64,000 nucleotides of DNA from NCBI RefSeq assembly GCF_022747945.1, contig NZ_JALDST010000001.1:5084001-5148000 (forward strand), read 5' to 3'. The notes beneath the pieces were generated by a model. It worked only from the letters and a program-made list of their open reading frames with translations. It was not told where the DNA came from and did not search any database. Both the position numbers and the translations under genes were made by a program. Shown in pieces: positions 12,271 to 21,533 of the stretch (positions are counted from its first letter, which is position 1; each line of letters opens with the position of its first letter). This stretch comes from Micromonospora sp. R77 (GTDB lineage Bacteria > Actinomycetota > Actinomycetes > Mycobacteriales > Micromonosporaceae).

Positions 12271-13254
12271 GTGACCGTTCGTCAATCGATCGTCTTCAAC
12301 GGTGACCTCGGCAGCGGCAAGAGCACCGTCTCCGTCGAGATCGCCGAGCGGCTGGGGCTGCGCCGGGTCAGCGTCGGCGACCTCTACCGGCAGATGGCGC
12401 AGGACCGGCAGATGACCGCGCTCCAGCTCAACCTGCACGCCGAGCTGGACCAGGCGGTCGACGGCTATGTCGACCAGCTCCAGCGCGACATCGCCGCCTC
12501 CGGGGAGAGCCTCGTCATGGACTCCCGGCTGGCCTGGCACTTCTTCACCAACGCGCTCAAGGTGCACATGATCACCGAGCCGACCGAGGCGGCCCGGCGG
12601 GTGCTCGCCCGCCCGTCCGGTCCGGCCGAGAGCTACACCTCCCTGGAGGAGGCGAAGGCCAAGCTCCGGGAGCGCAGCGAGAGCGAGCGCAACCGGTTCA
12701 TCCTCCGCTACGGCGTGGACAAGGCCCGGCTGCGCAACTACGACCTGATCTGCGACACCACCCGGGCGAACCCCGAGCAGGTGATCACGCACATCGTCGA
12801 CGCGTACGAGGGGCGCCTCGGCGCGGACGTGCTGCGGGACGGCCCGCCGCTGCTGCTGCTCGACCCGCGCCGGGTCTATCCGACCGAGGACATCGCCACC
12901 CTGCGTGGCCTCGGGGACTCCGAGTTCGTCGACGAGGTCGCCGGGGCCGGCGACGAGGCCCTGGAGCCGCTGACCATCGGCTACACGGGGGAGTACTTCT
13001 TCGTCGTCGACGGGCACCGCCGGCTCAGCGCGGCGATCTCCAGCGGCTTCCCGATGGTCCCGGCCCGGCTGGTCGCCGAGGTCGACGAGCCGGTCGTCGG
13101 CGGGCTGAGCGCGGTCGACTACTTCGCCGCCCAGGCCCGGCCCGGCCTCATCCACGACTGGGAGGCCGCGCACGGGATCACCCTCCCGCTGCCCGAGCAC
13201 GCCCTGCTCGGCGGGGCCGCGGTGCTCGCCGGGGAGCCGGGCACCGGCGCCTGA
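12271..13254 (+). CDS. Cytidylate-kinase-like P-loop protein with ParB-like C-terminal domain
   Basis: A 327-residue protein of two parts. Residues 1-195 look like a nucleoside monophosphate (CMP-type) kinase: P-loop NGDLGSGKST (10-19), RVSVGDLYRQMA, VMDSRLAWHF, and an arginine-rich lid (LRERSESERNRFI). From about 200 the sequence changes to a ParB/sulfiredoxin-like fold: VYPTEDIATLRGL, then YFFVVDGHRRLSAAISSGFP and PARLV, like the DGHRRL-type motif of ParB nucleotide-binding domains. GTG 12271 is chosen because AGGGGTGGA lies just upstream; GTG 12250 is an in-frame alternative. Substrate is unknown. The combination could couple a nucleotide signal to a kinase; that is inference. Confidence 0.7.
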   Translation: MTVRQSIVFNGDLGSGKSTVSVEIAERLGLRRVSVGDLYRQMAQDRQMTALQLNLHAELDQAVDGYVDQLQRDIAASGESLVMDSRLAWHFFTNALKVHMITEPTEAARRVLARPSGPAESYTSLEEAKAKLRERSESERNRFILRYGVDKARLRNYDLICDTTRANPEQVITHIVDAYEGRLGADVLRDGPPLLLLDPRRVYPTEDIATLRGLGDSEFVDEVAGAGDEALEPLTIGYTGEYFFVVDGHRRLSAAISSGFPMVPARLVAEVDEPVVGGLSAVDYFAAQARPGLIHDWEAAHGITLPLPEHALLGGAAVLAGEPGTGA

Positions 13255-13338
13255 CCGCGACCCGGCGGCGGTCCGGGATCGCGGGAACCGGACGTACGGG
13301 CGCATGATGGAGGCTTCCGACGCCCGGGGAGGCCGATC

Positions 13339-14610
13339 GTGGACGCCGCCGACGCTCTCGCCCTGCTGATGTCGCCGCAGGGCCGGATCGACCCCTATCC
13401 GACGTACGAGCGGCTGCGCGCGCACGGCCCGGTGGCGCAGGCCGGTCCGGTCTTCTACGCGGTCACCGGCTATGCCGAGGCCGACGAGATCCTGCGCGAC
13501 CCCCGGTTCGGGGTGATGGACGACGACCTGCGCGACCAGTTCCTGCCCGGTTGGCGGGACAGCCCGGCGGTGCTGTCGATCTCCCGCTCCATGCTGCGCA
13601 CCAACCCGCCGGACCACAGCCGGATGCGGCGACTCGCGGCCGGCGCGTTCACGCCCCGCCGGATCGCCGGCCTGCGGGACGTGGCGGTGGCGCAGGCCGA
13701 CGAGCTGATCGACCGGATGCGGGACCGGGGCCGCGCCGGGGAGCCGGTCGACTTCATGGCCGACTTCGCGTACCCGCTGCCGGTCGGCGTGATCTGCGCG
13801 CTGCTCGGCGTGCCGGCGGCGGACCGGCCGCTGTTCCGCCGGTGGGCGTCCGACCTGACCGGCGTGCTGGAGCCGGAGATCACGTCCGAGGAGCTGGCGG
13901 TCGCCGACCGCGGTGCCGTCGAGCTGCGCGACTACTTCGTCGAGCTGGTCGAGGCGCGCCGGCGCGCCCCGGCCGACGACCTGACCACCGCCCTGGTGCA
14001 GGTGCACGACGCCGACGGCGAGCGGCTCTCCGGAGACGAGCTGCTGGCCAACCTGGTGGTGCTGCTGGTGGCCGGTTTCGAGACGACCACCAACCTGCTC
14101 GGCAACGGCCTGGTGGTGCTGCTGGAGCATCCCCGGGCGGCCGCCGCGCTGCGCGGTCATCCCGAGTTCGCCCCCGACTACGTCGACGAGCTGCTGCGCT
14201 ACGACTCACCCGTCCAGCTCACCTCGCGGATGAGCACCGCCCCGACCCGGTACGGCGGGCTCGACCTGCCCGCCGGCAGCTGGCTGATCCTCATGCTCGG
14301 GGCCGCCAACCGGGATCCCCGGCGCTATCCGGAGCCGCACCGGTTCGACCCGTGGCGGCCGCAGATCCACCCGCTCTCCTTCGGCGCCGGCCCGCACTAC
14401 TGCCTCGGCGCGGGGCTGGCCCGACTGGAGGCGCAGGTGGCCTTCCCGCAGCTGCTGCGTCGGCTGCCCGGCCTGGCCCTGGCCGGCGAGCCGGAGCGCC
14501 GGGTCCGGCTGACCCTGCGCGGCTACGCCACCCTGCCGGTCACCGTGGGTGAGGAGCCCCCGGTCACCGATCGCGGTACGCCGGCCGGGGCGGCTCCGGG
14601 GACTCCGTAG
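13339..14610 (+). CDS. Cytochrome P450
   Basis: A soluble 423-residue bacterial P450 (CYP107-like by overall pattern). It has the I-helix LLVAGFETTTNLL with the oxygen-activating threonine pair, the K-helix ELLRYDSPVQ (ExxR), and the heme-binding loop SFGAGPHYCLGAGLAR with the proximal cysteine. GTG 13339 starts about 84 bases after the kinase/ParB-like gene. No ferredoxin, reductase or biosynthetic genes are adjacent, so substrate is unknown. The gene lies 42 bases upstream of def and is on the same strand. Confidence 0.9.
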   Translation: MDAADALALLMSPQGRIDPYPTYERLRAHGPVAQAGPVFYAVTGYAEADEILRDPRFGVMDDDLRDQFLPGWRDSPAVLSISRSMLRTNPPDHSRMRRLAAGAFTPRRIAGLRDVAVAQADELIDRMRDRGRAGEPVDFMADFAYPLPVGVICALLGVPAADRPLFRRWASDLTGVLEPEITSEELAVADRGAVELRDYFVELVEARRRAPADDLTTALVQVHDADGERLSGDELLANLVVLLVAGFETTTNLLGNGLVVLLEHPRAAAALRGHPEFAPDYVDELLRYDSPVQLTSRMSTAPTRYGGLDLPAGSWLILMLGAANRDPRRYPEPHRFDPWRPQIHPLSFGAGPHYCLGAGLARLEAQVAFPQLLRRLPGLALAGEPERRVRLTLRGYATLPVTVGEEPPVTDRGTPAGAAPGTP

Positions 14611-14652
14611 ACTGGTACGGCACCACCCGTCCCAGTTAAGGAGCCACCCCGC

Positions 14653-15213
14653 GTGACCGTTCAGCCCATCCGTCTGTTCGGGGATCCGGTGCTGCGCACG
14701 CCGGCCGATCCGGTGGTCGACTTCGACGTCGAGCTGCGCACGTTGATCGCCGATCTCACCGACACGATGCACGAGCAGGGCGGGGCCGGCCTGGCCGCGC
14801 CGCAGCTCGGGGTGGGCCTGCGGGTCTTCACCTTCGACGTCGACGACGTCGTCGGTCACCTGGTCAACCCGGTGCTGGAGTTCCCGGACGCCGAGGAGCA
14901 GGACGGCCCGGAGGGGTGCCTCTCCATCCCGGGCCTCTACTTCGACACCAAGCGCCGGCAGAACGTGATCGCCAAGGGCTTCAACGGCTACGGCGACCCG
15001 ATGCAGATCGTCGGCACCGGGCTGATGGCCCGCTGCGTGCAGCACGAGACCGACCACCTCGACGGGGTGCTCTTCGTCGACCGGCTGGACCCGGCCGGCC
15101 GCAAGGCCGCGATGAAGGCGATCCGCCAGGCCGAGTGGTACGACCCGGCCACGCCGCCCACGGTCAAGCTGAACCCGCACGCCGCGGGGAACCCCTTCGG
15201 TCTGGGGCGGTGA
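14653..15213 (+). CDS. def: Peptide deformylase
   Basis: Removes the formyl group from new N-terminal methionines using a bound metal. All three family motifs are present in the 186-residue protein: [18 protein letters not shown] (metal cysteine) and QHETDHLDG (metal histidines and catalytic glutamate). GTG 14653 follows AAGGAGCC. It overlaps or abuts fmt, the gene for the enzyme that adds the formyl group to initiator tRNA, the usual def-fmt pair. Confidence 0.97.
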   Translation: MTVQPIRLFGDPVLRTPADPVVDFDVELRTLIADLTDTMHEQGGAGLAAPQLGVGLRVFTFDVDDVVGHLVNPVLEFPDAEEQDGPEGCLSIPGLYFDTKRRQNVIAKGFNGYGDPMQIVGTGLMARCVQHETDHLDGVLFVDRLDPAGRKAAMKAIRQAEWYDPATPPTVKLNPHAAGNPFGLGR

Positions 15214-15218
15214 CCGGT

Positions 15219-16146
15219 ATGCGTCTGGTCTTCGCCGGCACGCCGGCCGTCGCCGTTCCCGCTCTCGAGGCCGTCGCCGCGTCCGGCCACGAGCTGCTGG
15301 CCGTGGTCACCCGCCCCGACGCCCCGGCCGGGCGCGGTCGGGGTCTGGCCCGCTCGCCCGTCGGCGCCTGGGCCGACGCGCACGGCGTCGAGGTGCTCAC
15401 CCCGGCGAAGCCCCGGGAGCCGGAGTTCCTGGACCGGCTCCGCGCGCTCGCCCCGGACTGCGTGCCGGTGGTCGCGTACGGGGCGCTGGTGCCGCCGGTG
15501 GCGCTGGAGATCCCCCGGCACGGCTGGGTCAACCTGCACTTCTCGCTGCTGCCGGCCTGGCGGGGCGCCGCGCCCGTGCAGCACGCCGTCCTGCACGGCG
15601 ACGAGCTGACCGGGGCCAGCGTGTTCCAGCTGGAGGCCGGGCTGGACACCGGCCCGGTGTACGGCACGCTGACCGACGAGATCCGCCCGACCGACACCTC
15701 CGGTGACCTGCTGGAGCGGCTCGCCCACTCCGGGGCGGGGCTGCTGGTGGCCGTCCTCGACGCGATCGGGGCGGGCACCGCCCGCGCCGAGCCGCAGCCC
15801 GCCGACGGGGTGTCCCTGGCGCCGAAGCTGACCGTGGAGGACGCCCGGGTGCGCTGGGGTGATCCGGCCTTCGCCGTCGACCGGCGGATCCGTGCCTGCA
15901 CCCCGGCCCCCGGGCCGTGGACGACCTTCCGGGGCGACCGGGTGAAGCTGGGTCCGGTGACCCCGGTGGCGAACGGCCCCGACCTGAAGCCCGGTGAGCT
16001 GCAGGTCGAGAAGTCCCGGGTGCTGGCGGGTACCGCCACCGTTCCGGTGCAGCTCGGCGAGGTGCGGGCGGCCGGCAAGAAGGCCATGTCGGCGAGCGAC
16101 TGGGCGCGCGGCGTCCGCGTCGCCACCGGCGAGGAACCTCGCGTGA
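15219..16146 (+). CDS. fmt: Methionyl-tRNA formyltransferase, frameshift near the 3' end
   Basis: Transfers a formyl group from 10-formyltetrahydrofolate to Met-tRNA(fMet). The sequence shows [16 protein letters not shown], the catalytic [17 protein letters not shown] region, and [18 protein letters not shown] with the catalytic aspartate, then the C-terminal tRNA-binding domain. As read, the frame runs past its expected end into Arg/Gly/Ser-rich sequence. Removing one G near 16132 gives ...ATGENLA and the stop TGA at 16144-16146, a normal 308 residues, overlapping the rsmB GTG in GTGA. ATG 15219 chosen; GTG 15210 overlapping the def stop is possible. Confidence 0.88.
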
Positions 16147-17719
16147 CGGGGCCGTCGAGCCGCGGCGTGAACGCGTCGCCGACGAGGGGCCGGCGTGGCC
16201 CGGCGCGATCGTCCGACGGGCCGCGGGACGCCGGCCGCGGCGAGCGGTCGCCGAACGCGGCGACCAGTACCCGCGCGGGGACCGCCCGCGCGGCGGGCGG
16301 ACCGGCGGGGACCGCGCGCGCGGCGGGGACCGCCAGGGGTTCGACCGGCGGCCGGTCCGACCGGCTGTCGACCTGCCCCGGCACGTCGCGTACCAGGCCG
16401 TCGCGGCGGTCCACCGGGACGACGCGTACGCCAACCTGGTGCTGCCGGCGATGCTGCGCGAGGAGGGGCTGGCCGGTCGGGACGCCGCCTTCGCCACCGA
16501 GCTGACCTACGGCACGCTGCGGCACACCGGCACCCTGGACGCGATCATCACCGACGCGGCCGGCCGGGACGTGCAGCGGATCGACCCGCCGGTACGCGAC
16601 GCGCTGCGGATCGGGGCGTACCAGCTCCTGCACACCCGGGTGCCGGCGCACGCCGCGGTCTCCTCCACCGTCGACCTGGTCCGCTCGGTGGCCCCGGGGG
16701 CGACCGGGTTCGCCAACGCGGTGCTGCGGGAGATCACCACCCGGGACCACGACGGCTGGGTGGCGAAGCTCGCCCCGGACCGCCAGACCGACCCGGTCGG
16801 CCACCTGGCGCTGGCGTACAGCCACCCACAGTGGATCGTGCGGGCCTTCGCCGAGGCGCTCGGTGGGGACCTCGCCGAGACGGAACGGCTGCTCATCGAG
16901 GACAACGAGCGGCCACCGGTGCACCTGTGCGCGCGGCCCGGCCTGGCCGACCCGGTCGAGCTGGCCGACGAGGTGGGCGGCGCCCCGGGGGCGTTCTCCC
17001 CGTACGCCGTCTATCTGCCCGGCGGCGCGCCGGGCGACCTGCGCGCGGTCGTCGAGGGGCGGGCGCACGTCCAGGACGAGGGCTCCCAGCTGGTGGCGAA
17101 CGCCCTGGCGAGCGCGCCACTGGACGGCCCGGACGGCCGCTGGCTGGACCTGTGCGCCGGCCCGGGCGGCAAGGCCGGTCTGCTCGGTGCGATCGCCGCA
17201 CAACGGGGTGCCCGGCTGACCGCGGTGGAGGTGGCCGAGCACCGGGCCCGGCTGGTCGAGCAGGCCACCCGGGGACTGCCGGTGGCCGTGCTGGCCACCG
17301 ACGGGCGGACGGTGGGCGCGGACCCGAAGCTGCCCGAGGGGCACTTCGACCGGGTCCTGGTCGACGCCCCCTGCACCGGGCTGGGTTCGCTGCGCCGCCG
17401 GCCGGAGTCGCGCTGGCGGCGGCAGCCGTCCGACCTGCCGCCGCTGACCCGGTTGCAGCGGGAGCTGCTGACCGCGGCGCTGAAGGCGGTCCGCCCGGGT
17501 GGTCTGGTCGCCTACGTCACCTGCTCCCCGCACACGGTGGAGACGCACGTGACGGTGACCGAGGCGGCCCGCCGGTGCGGCCTGCCGGTCGACTTCGTCG
17601 ACGCCCGTCCGCTGCTGCCGGCCGGCATGCCGGGGCTGGGTGACGGGCCGACGGTGCAGCTCTGGCCGCACCGGCACGGCACGGACGCGATGTTCCTGGC
17701 GGTGCTGCGCCGGGGCTGA
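16143..17719 (+). CDS. rsmB: 16S rRNA (cytosine-5)-methyltransferase RsmB, one frameshift
   Basis: Methylates C967 of 16S rRNA in the classical family. Starts with a low-complexity Arg/Gly region, then an NusB-like helical domain ([38 protein letters not shown]), then the SAM-dependent domain: [28 protein letters not shown] (motif IV cysteine) and [11 protein letters not shown] with the catalytic TCS cysteine. GTG 16143 has GAGGAA at good spacing and overlaps the corrected fmt stop. The frame must shift once near 16253, where a missing G in CCGGAACGC would join the two frames (ERSPERGDQY). Without the shift the conserved part begins only at ATG 16451 or nearby. Confidence 0.87.
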
Positions 17720-17735
17720 CCCGGCGTCGCTGACC

Positions 17736-17781
17736 GCCCGCGCGGCCGGTGGTGCATACCGGCACCACCGGTCGCGCGGGC
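17736..17781 (+). terminator. Long hairpin after rsmB
   Basis: A 20-bp stem (17736-17755 with 17762-17781, one G-U pair) and a 6-nt loop ATACCG begin 17 bases after the rsmB stop. This marks the end of the def-fmt-rsmB run. Confidence 0.75.
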
Positions 17782-17922
17782 GCGCGCCCGGGCGTCGAGA
17801 CCTGGTGCCCCTGTCCTGCGGCTGCCGAGCCGCCATGCCGGCCGGCGGGAGCGGGCGGTCACCGGCGGAACGGCGATGACCGACCTTGCCGGAGATGGTC
17901 GTGCGGCTCCTCGGGTTAGACT

Positions 17923-17967
17923 GGACACATGTCCGGTTACGATGTCGAGCCCAGCGGACACGTGTCT
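17923..17967 (+). promoter_or_regulatory. Twin palindromes over the TetR gene start, with a -10 box
   Basis: GGACACATGTCC (17923-17934) and GGACACGTGTCT (17956-17967, core GACACGTGTC perfect) share the pattern GGACAC(A/G)TGTC, with centres 33 bp apart, about three helical turns. The first includes the ATG at 17929. A -10-like TAGACT (17917-17922) lies six bases before the ATG, suggesting a leaderless transcript. This is a plausible autoregulatory operator; the cognate protein is presumed to be the TetR encoded here. Confidence 0.5.
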
Positions 17968-18531
17968 GCTTCGGCCCGGGGCGCCGCGGTGGCGCGTGCC
18001 GACGCGCGGCGCAACCGCGAACGGATCCTGCAGGCGGCCCGCGAACTGGTGCACGAGCCCGGTGAGCTGAAGCTCAACGCCGTCGCGAAGGCCTGCGGCA
18101 TCGGGCAGGGCACGCTGTACCGGCACTTCCCCACCCGGGAGGACCTTCTCGTCGAGGTGTACCGCCGCGAGGTGGACGACCTGGTCGACGCGGCCGGCCA
18201 CCTGCTGGCCGCTCGCCCGCCGTTGGCGGCGCTGGCGGCATGGTTCGACCGGGTGGCCGCCTACGCTCGCGTCAAACGCGACGTGTTCGCCGCCGTCGAG
18301 GCGGCGACGGGGCGCGACCTCGCCGCCCACAGCCTCGGTCCGATCGGTGCGGCGGTGGAGATGCTGCTGGCCGCGGGCCGCGCGGACGGCAGCATCCGCG
18401 CTGATGCCGAAGCCCGGGACGTCATCGTGCTCATCGGTTGGCTGACGCGCGTGGACGACGCCGAACTCGACGCCCGAGGGCCGCGACTGCTGTCGATCCT
18501 CGTCGACGGCCTGCGCGTACACCGTCCCTGA
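17929..18531 (+). CDS. TetR-family transcriptional regulator
   Basis: A 200-residue repressor-type protein. After about 20 flexible residues comes the TetR N-terminal domain: RRNRERILQAARELV and the helix-turn-helix LNAVAKACGIGQGTLYRHFP with TREDLL following. The C-terminal ligand/dimer domain (residues 85-195) resembles the group that includes SbtR-like regulators. Ligand and targets are unknown. ATG 17929 is used; it lies inside a palindrome and close behind a -10 box, consistent with leaderless, self-controlled expression. The next gene, a secreted peptidase 263 bp downstream, could be unrelated. Confidence 0.88.
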   Translation: MSGYDVEPSGHVSASARGAAVARADARRNRERILQAARELVHEPGELKLNAVAKACGIGQGTLYRHFPTREDLLVEVYRREVDDLVDAAGHLLAARPPLAALAAWFDRVAAYARVKRDVFAAVEAATGRDLAAHSLGPIGAAVEMLLAAGRADGSIRADAEARDVIVLIGWLTRVDDAELDARGPRLLSILVDGLRVHRP

Positions 18532-18534
18532 CGT

Positions 18535-18555
18535 GAGCGCGCCCGGCGGGCGCTC
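18535..18555 (+). terminator. Hairpin after the TetR gene
   Basis: GAGC-gc-GCCC pairs with GGGC-GCTC around GGC, four bases after the stop. A GC bulge interrupts the stem. Modest support. Confidence 0.35.
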
Positions 18556-18670
18556 GCGACGTCACCGACCGGGCGGTACCGGCCTCCGGGTGGCACCGGA
18601 TCCGGGCGAAGGAGCATCGCCCGGCCATTCACCATCCGCTGCCCGTACCGGCGAATCTGTTACACCACCG

Positions 18671-18698
18671 TTGACTCCGCGATCGATACATGTAACTG
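18671..18698 (+). promoter_or_regulatory. Possible promoter of the M28 peptidase gene
   Basis: TTGACT (18671-18676) and TAACTG (18693-18698) are 16 bp apart, about 97 bases before the start codon. The stretch 18655-18700 is A/T-rich for this genome and includes the palindromes ATCGAT and TACATGTA. The -10 match is weak. Confidence 0.35.
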
Positions 18699-18794
18699 TT
18701 CCGATCACCGGAATCGACGCCGGGGCTCCCACCCCCGGAGCCCACGGGTCGGGCCGCCCCGAAGGCACCCCCGCCGACCCCACGAGGAGTCCCC

Positions 18795-20522
18795 ATGAGA
18801 CGGAGAACGCCGGCCGCCGGCCTCGCGCTCGCCCTCTTCGCCGCCATGACGGCGACCCTGGCCGTCCCGGCCGCCGCCACCGCCCGCCCGGCCGCCGCCC
18901 CCGCCCTGCTCGCCGCCGCCCCGGACGTCTCGGTGACCAACGTCCAGGCGCACCTGACCCAGCTCAACACGATCGCCACCAACAACGGCGGCACCCGGCG
19001 GGCCGGCTCCGCCGGCTACACCGCCTCGGTCAGCTACGTGAAGAGCAAGCTCCAGGCCGCCGGCTACACCGTCACCGAGCAGACCTGCACCACCTGCACC
19101 TACCCGGCCAGCAACCTGATCGCCGAGTGGCCCCAGGGCCCCGCCGACCAGGTGGTCATGTTCGGCGCCCACCTGGACAGCGTCTCCGCCGGCCCGGGCA
19201 TCAACGACAACGGCTCCGGCTCGGCCACCCTGCTGGAGAACGCGCTGGTGCTGGCGAGCCAGAACCCGACGATGACCAAGCGGGTCCGGTTCGCCTGGTG
19301 GAACGGCGAGGAGCAGGGCCTGCAGGGCTCGAAGTTCTACGTCAGCCAGCTCAGCGCCACCCAGAAGAGCTACATCAAGGGCTACTACAACTTCGACATG
19401 GTGGCCTCGCCCAACGGCGGGTACTTCATCAACCGGGTCACCTCCGCCACCGCCGCGCCGCTGAAGGAGTACTGGGACAGCTTCGGCATCCAGCCCGAGG
19501 AGAACGTCGAGGGGCAGGGCCGCTCCGACGACTACTCGTTCGCCAACGCCGGCATCCAGACCTCCGGCTACGCCGCGGGCGCCAGCGCCACCAAGACCTC
19601 CGCGCAGGCCAGCAAGTGGGGCGGCACCGCCGGCGCGGCGTACGACGGCTGCTACCACCGCTCCTGCGACACCACCAGCAACATCAACGCGACCATCCTC
19701 AACCGCAGCGCGGACGGGGTCGCGTACGCCATCTGGCAGCTCGCGGTCGGCGGCACCTCGACCAACGACTTCTCGGTGGCGGTCAGCCCCACCTCCGGCA
19801 GCGTGGCCCGGGGCGGCTCCACCACCGCGACGGTCAGCACCACGACCACCAGCGGCACCGCCCAGACCGTCAACCTCTCCGCCTCCGGCGCGCCGAGCGG
19901 CGTGACCGTGTCGTTCAGCCCGTCGTCGGTGACCTCCGGCGGCTCCGCCACCATGACGGTCAGCGCCTCGTCGACCGCCACCACCGGCACCTTCACCATC
20001 ACGGTCACCGGCACCGGCGCGGTCACCCGCACCGCCACCTACAGCCTCACCGTGACCGGTACGGGTGGCTGCGCGGGCGGCCAACTGATCGGCAACAGCG
20101 GCTTCGAGTCGGGCAGCACGCCGTGGACGGCCTCCTCCGGCGTGATCACCAACTCGACCAGCCAGGCGGCGCACGGCGGGTCGTACAAGGCGTGGCTGGA
20201 CGGGTACGGCAGCAGCCACACCGACACGCTGTCGCAGTCGGTGAGCGTCCCGGCCGGGTGCTCCAGCTACACCCTGGCGTTCTGGCTGCACATCGACACC
20301 GCCGAGACCGGCTCCACGGCGTACGACAAGCTGACCGTCCAGGTCGGCACGACCACCCTGGCGACGTACTCGAACGTCAACGCCGCCAGCGGCTACACCC
20401 AGCGCACCTTCAACCTGGGCGCGTACGCCGGCCAGACGGTGACGCTGAAGTTCACCGGCGTCGAGGACGCCTCGCTGCAGACCAGCTTCGTCATCGACGA
20501 CGTGACGCTGCAGGTCGGCTGA
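18795..20522 (+). CDS. Secreted zinc aminopeptidase, M28 family, with C-terminal binding modules
   Basis: A 575-residue exported enzyme. Residues 1-35 form a signal peptide (MRRRTP, hydrophobic core, AAATARP). The catalytic domain matches the Streptomyces griseus-type M28 aminopeptidase: zinc ligands in FGAHLDS (H126) and GINDNGSG (D138), the general base in [16 protein letters not shown], and YHRSCDT with the last histidine. After residue ~320 comes a Ser/Thr-rich Ig-like domain and then a jelly-roll module like CBM4/9 or P-type ([26 protein letters not shown]). It probably trims peptides outside the cell and anchors through the last domains. A perfect 28-bp palindrome follows. Confidence 0.92.
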   Translation: MRRRTPAAGLALALFAAMTATLAVPAAATARPAAAPALLAAAPDVSVTNVQAHLTQLNTIATNNGGTRRAGSAGYTASVSYVKSKLQAAGYTVTEQTCTTCTYPASNLIAEWPQGPADQVVMFGAHLDSVSAGPGINDNGSGSATLLENALVLASQNPTMTKRVRFAWWNGEEQGLQGSKFYVSQLSATQKSYIKGYYNFDMVASPNGGYFINRVTSATAAPLKEYWDSFGIQPEENVEGQGRSDDYSFANAGIQTSGYAAGASATKTSAQASKWGGTAGAAYDGCYHRSCDTTSNINATILNRSADGVAYAIWQLAVGGTSTNDFSVAVSPTSGSVARGGSTTATVSTTTTSGTAQTVNLSASGAPSGVTVSFSPSSVTSGGSATMTVSASSTATTGTFTITVTGTGAVTRTATYSLTVTGTGGCAGGQLIGNSGFESGSTPWTASSGVITNSTSQAAHGGSYKAWLDGYGSSHTDTLSQSVSVPAGCSSYTLAFWLHIDTAETGSTAYDKLTVQVGTTTLATYSNVNAASGYTQRTFNLGAYAGQTVTLKFTGVEDASLQTSFVIDDVTLQVG

Positions 20523-20533
20523 GTCGCGCAGGG

Positions 20534-20561
20534 GCGGGGTGGGCCGGCCGGCCCACCCCGC
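20534..20561. terminator. Bidirectional terminator between convergent genes
   Basis: A perfect 28-bp palindrome (GCGGGGTGGGCC / GGCCCACCCCGC with GGCC at the centre) fills the 39-bp gap between the M28 peptidase gene (+) and the lipoprotein gene (-). Confidence 0.8.
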
Positions 20562-21452
20562 TCACTGCACCGGCAGGGCCTTGCTGCCGCCGCCGGCGAC
20601 CGAGCGGGTCAGGGTGCGGTCGTCCAGCCACAGGAAGCACTGCACGCCGTGGTTGCCGTTGTTCCACTCCTCCTCGTAGGGGTGGTACATGATCGTGCCG
20701 GCCCGGTACTGCATGTCGCTGTTGTCGGGCACCTTCACGTACTTGGCGATCAGCGACCGGCAGGCCTGGTGGGTGCGCTGCCGGGACTTGGCGAAGGTGG
20801 CGTACGGGACGTCCGGGGCCTGCCAGACGCCGACGAACTCGGCGTGGTGCTTCGCGGTGCAGGCGGCCGGGCGCATCTCGTCGATGTCCTCCTTGACCAC
20901 CTTCGGGTTGAAGCAGCCGTACGCCAGCGGGGACCCGGCGGCCAGCGCGTTGCGCAGGCTGGTGGTACGCGGGCTGACGCCGAAGTCGTCCAGGCTGACG
21001 GTCTCGGAGACGTCGCACCGGAACCAGCGGGCGCCTCCCGACCAGGCCTGCGTCGACGGGAAGATGACGGTGACGTGCAGCCGCCCGGTGCGCCAGTCCG
21101 CCCCGACCGCCCGGCTGACCTGCCGGTCGCACTCGGCCGCGGCCTTCCGCATGCCGGTGGAGGCGGGCCGCGGGGGAGCGCCACGATTGGCGTCCATGCC
21201 GGTCAACGTGCCGACGTGCAGGGTCTCCGCGCGGTGCGGCCCGGTGCAGTCGACCGGGTTGTAACCGGTCAGGTAGCCGATGTCCTGGACGGTCGAGTGG
21301 CAGACGCCGTTCGCCGGCAGGAAGCTCTTCGCCGGGCCGAGGGCCGGCCAGTCGTCGGCCACGTCCCGGTCCACACCGGTCGGTGTGCCGCAGCCGGCGA
21401 GCGCCAGCGCCGCCGTCGTACCCAGGACGACCGCCGTCCACCAGCGCCGCAT
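20562..21452 (-). CDS. Septum formation family lipoprotein
   Basis: A 296-residue predicted lipoprotein: MRRWWTAVVLGTTAALALAGC gives a signal peptide with a lipobox ending in cysteine 21. The mature part has two similar segments with paired cysteines: GVCHSTVQDIGYL...CTGPHRAETLHVGTLTG and YGCFNPK...CTAKHHAEFVGVW, the pattern of the actinobacterial Septum_form domain (C-x-x-PH-E-x-x). Function is poorly defined; the name comes from a link to septation in relatives. ATG 21452 is chosen because the signal peptide begins there; the frame is open upstream. It is about 80 bp downstream of a paralogue on the same strand. Confidence 0.8.
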   Translation of the reverse strand: MRRWWTAVVLGTTAALALAGCGTPTGVDRDVADDWPALGPAKSFLPANGVCHSTVQDIGYLTGYNPVDCTGPHRAETLHVGTLTGMDANRGAPPRPASTGMRKAAAECDRQVSRAVGADWRTGRLHVTVIFPSTQAWSGGARWFRCDVSETVSLDDFGVSPRTTSLRNALAAGSPLAYGCFNPKVVKEDIDEMRPAACTAKHHAEFVGVWQAPDVPYATFAKSRQRTHQACRSLIAKYVKVPDNSDMQYRAGTIMYHPYEEEWNNGNHGVQCFLWLDDRTLTRSVAGGGSKALPVQ

Positions 21453-21533
21453 CGCCTCGACCTCCCCGTCCGCCGTGGGCCCGGCTCCGACCGCCGGGGT
21501 ACGCCACGGCGGTGCAGCATACGGCACCGGGGC

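Noticed and set aside
13339..14610. Part of a secondary-metabolite cluster because of the P450
   Set aside because: The neighbours are housekeeping genes (def, fmt, rsmB) and no synthase, tailoring or export genes are nearby.
14916..16505. Fmt with a long disordered C-terminal tail
   Set aside because: The tail is a shifted frame running into rsmB; correcting one base gives a normal 308-residue Fmt.
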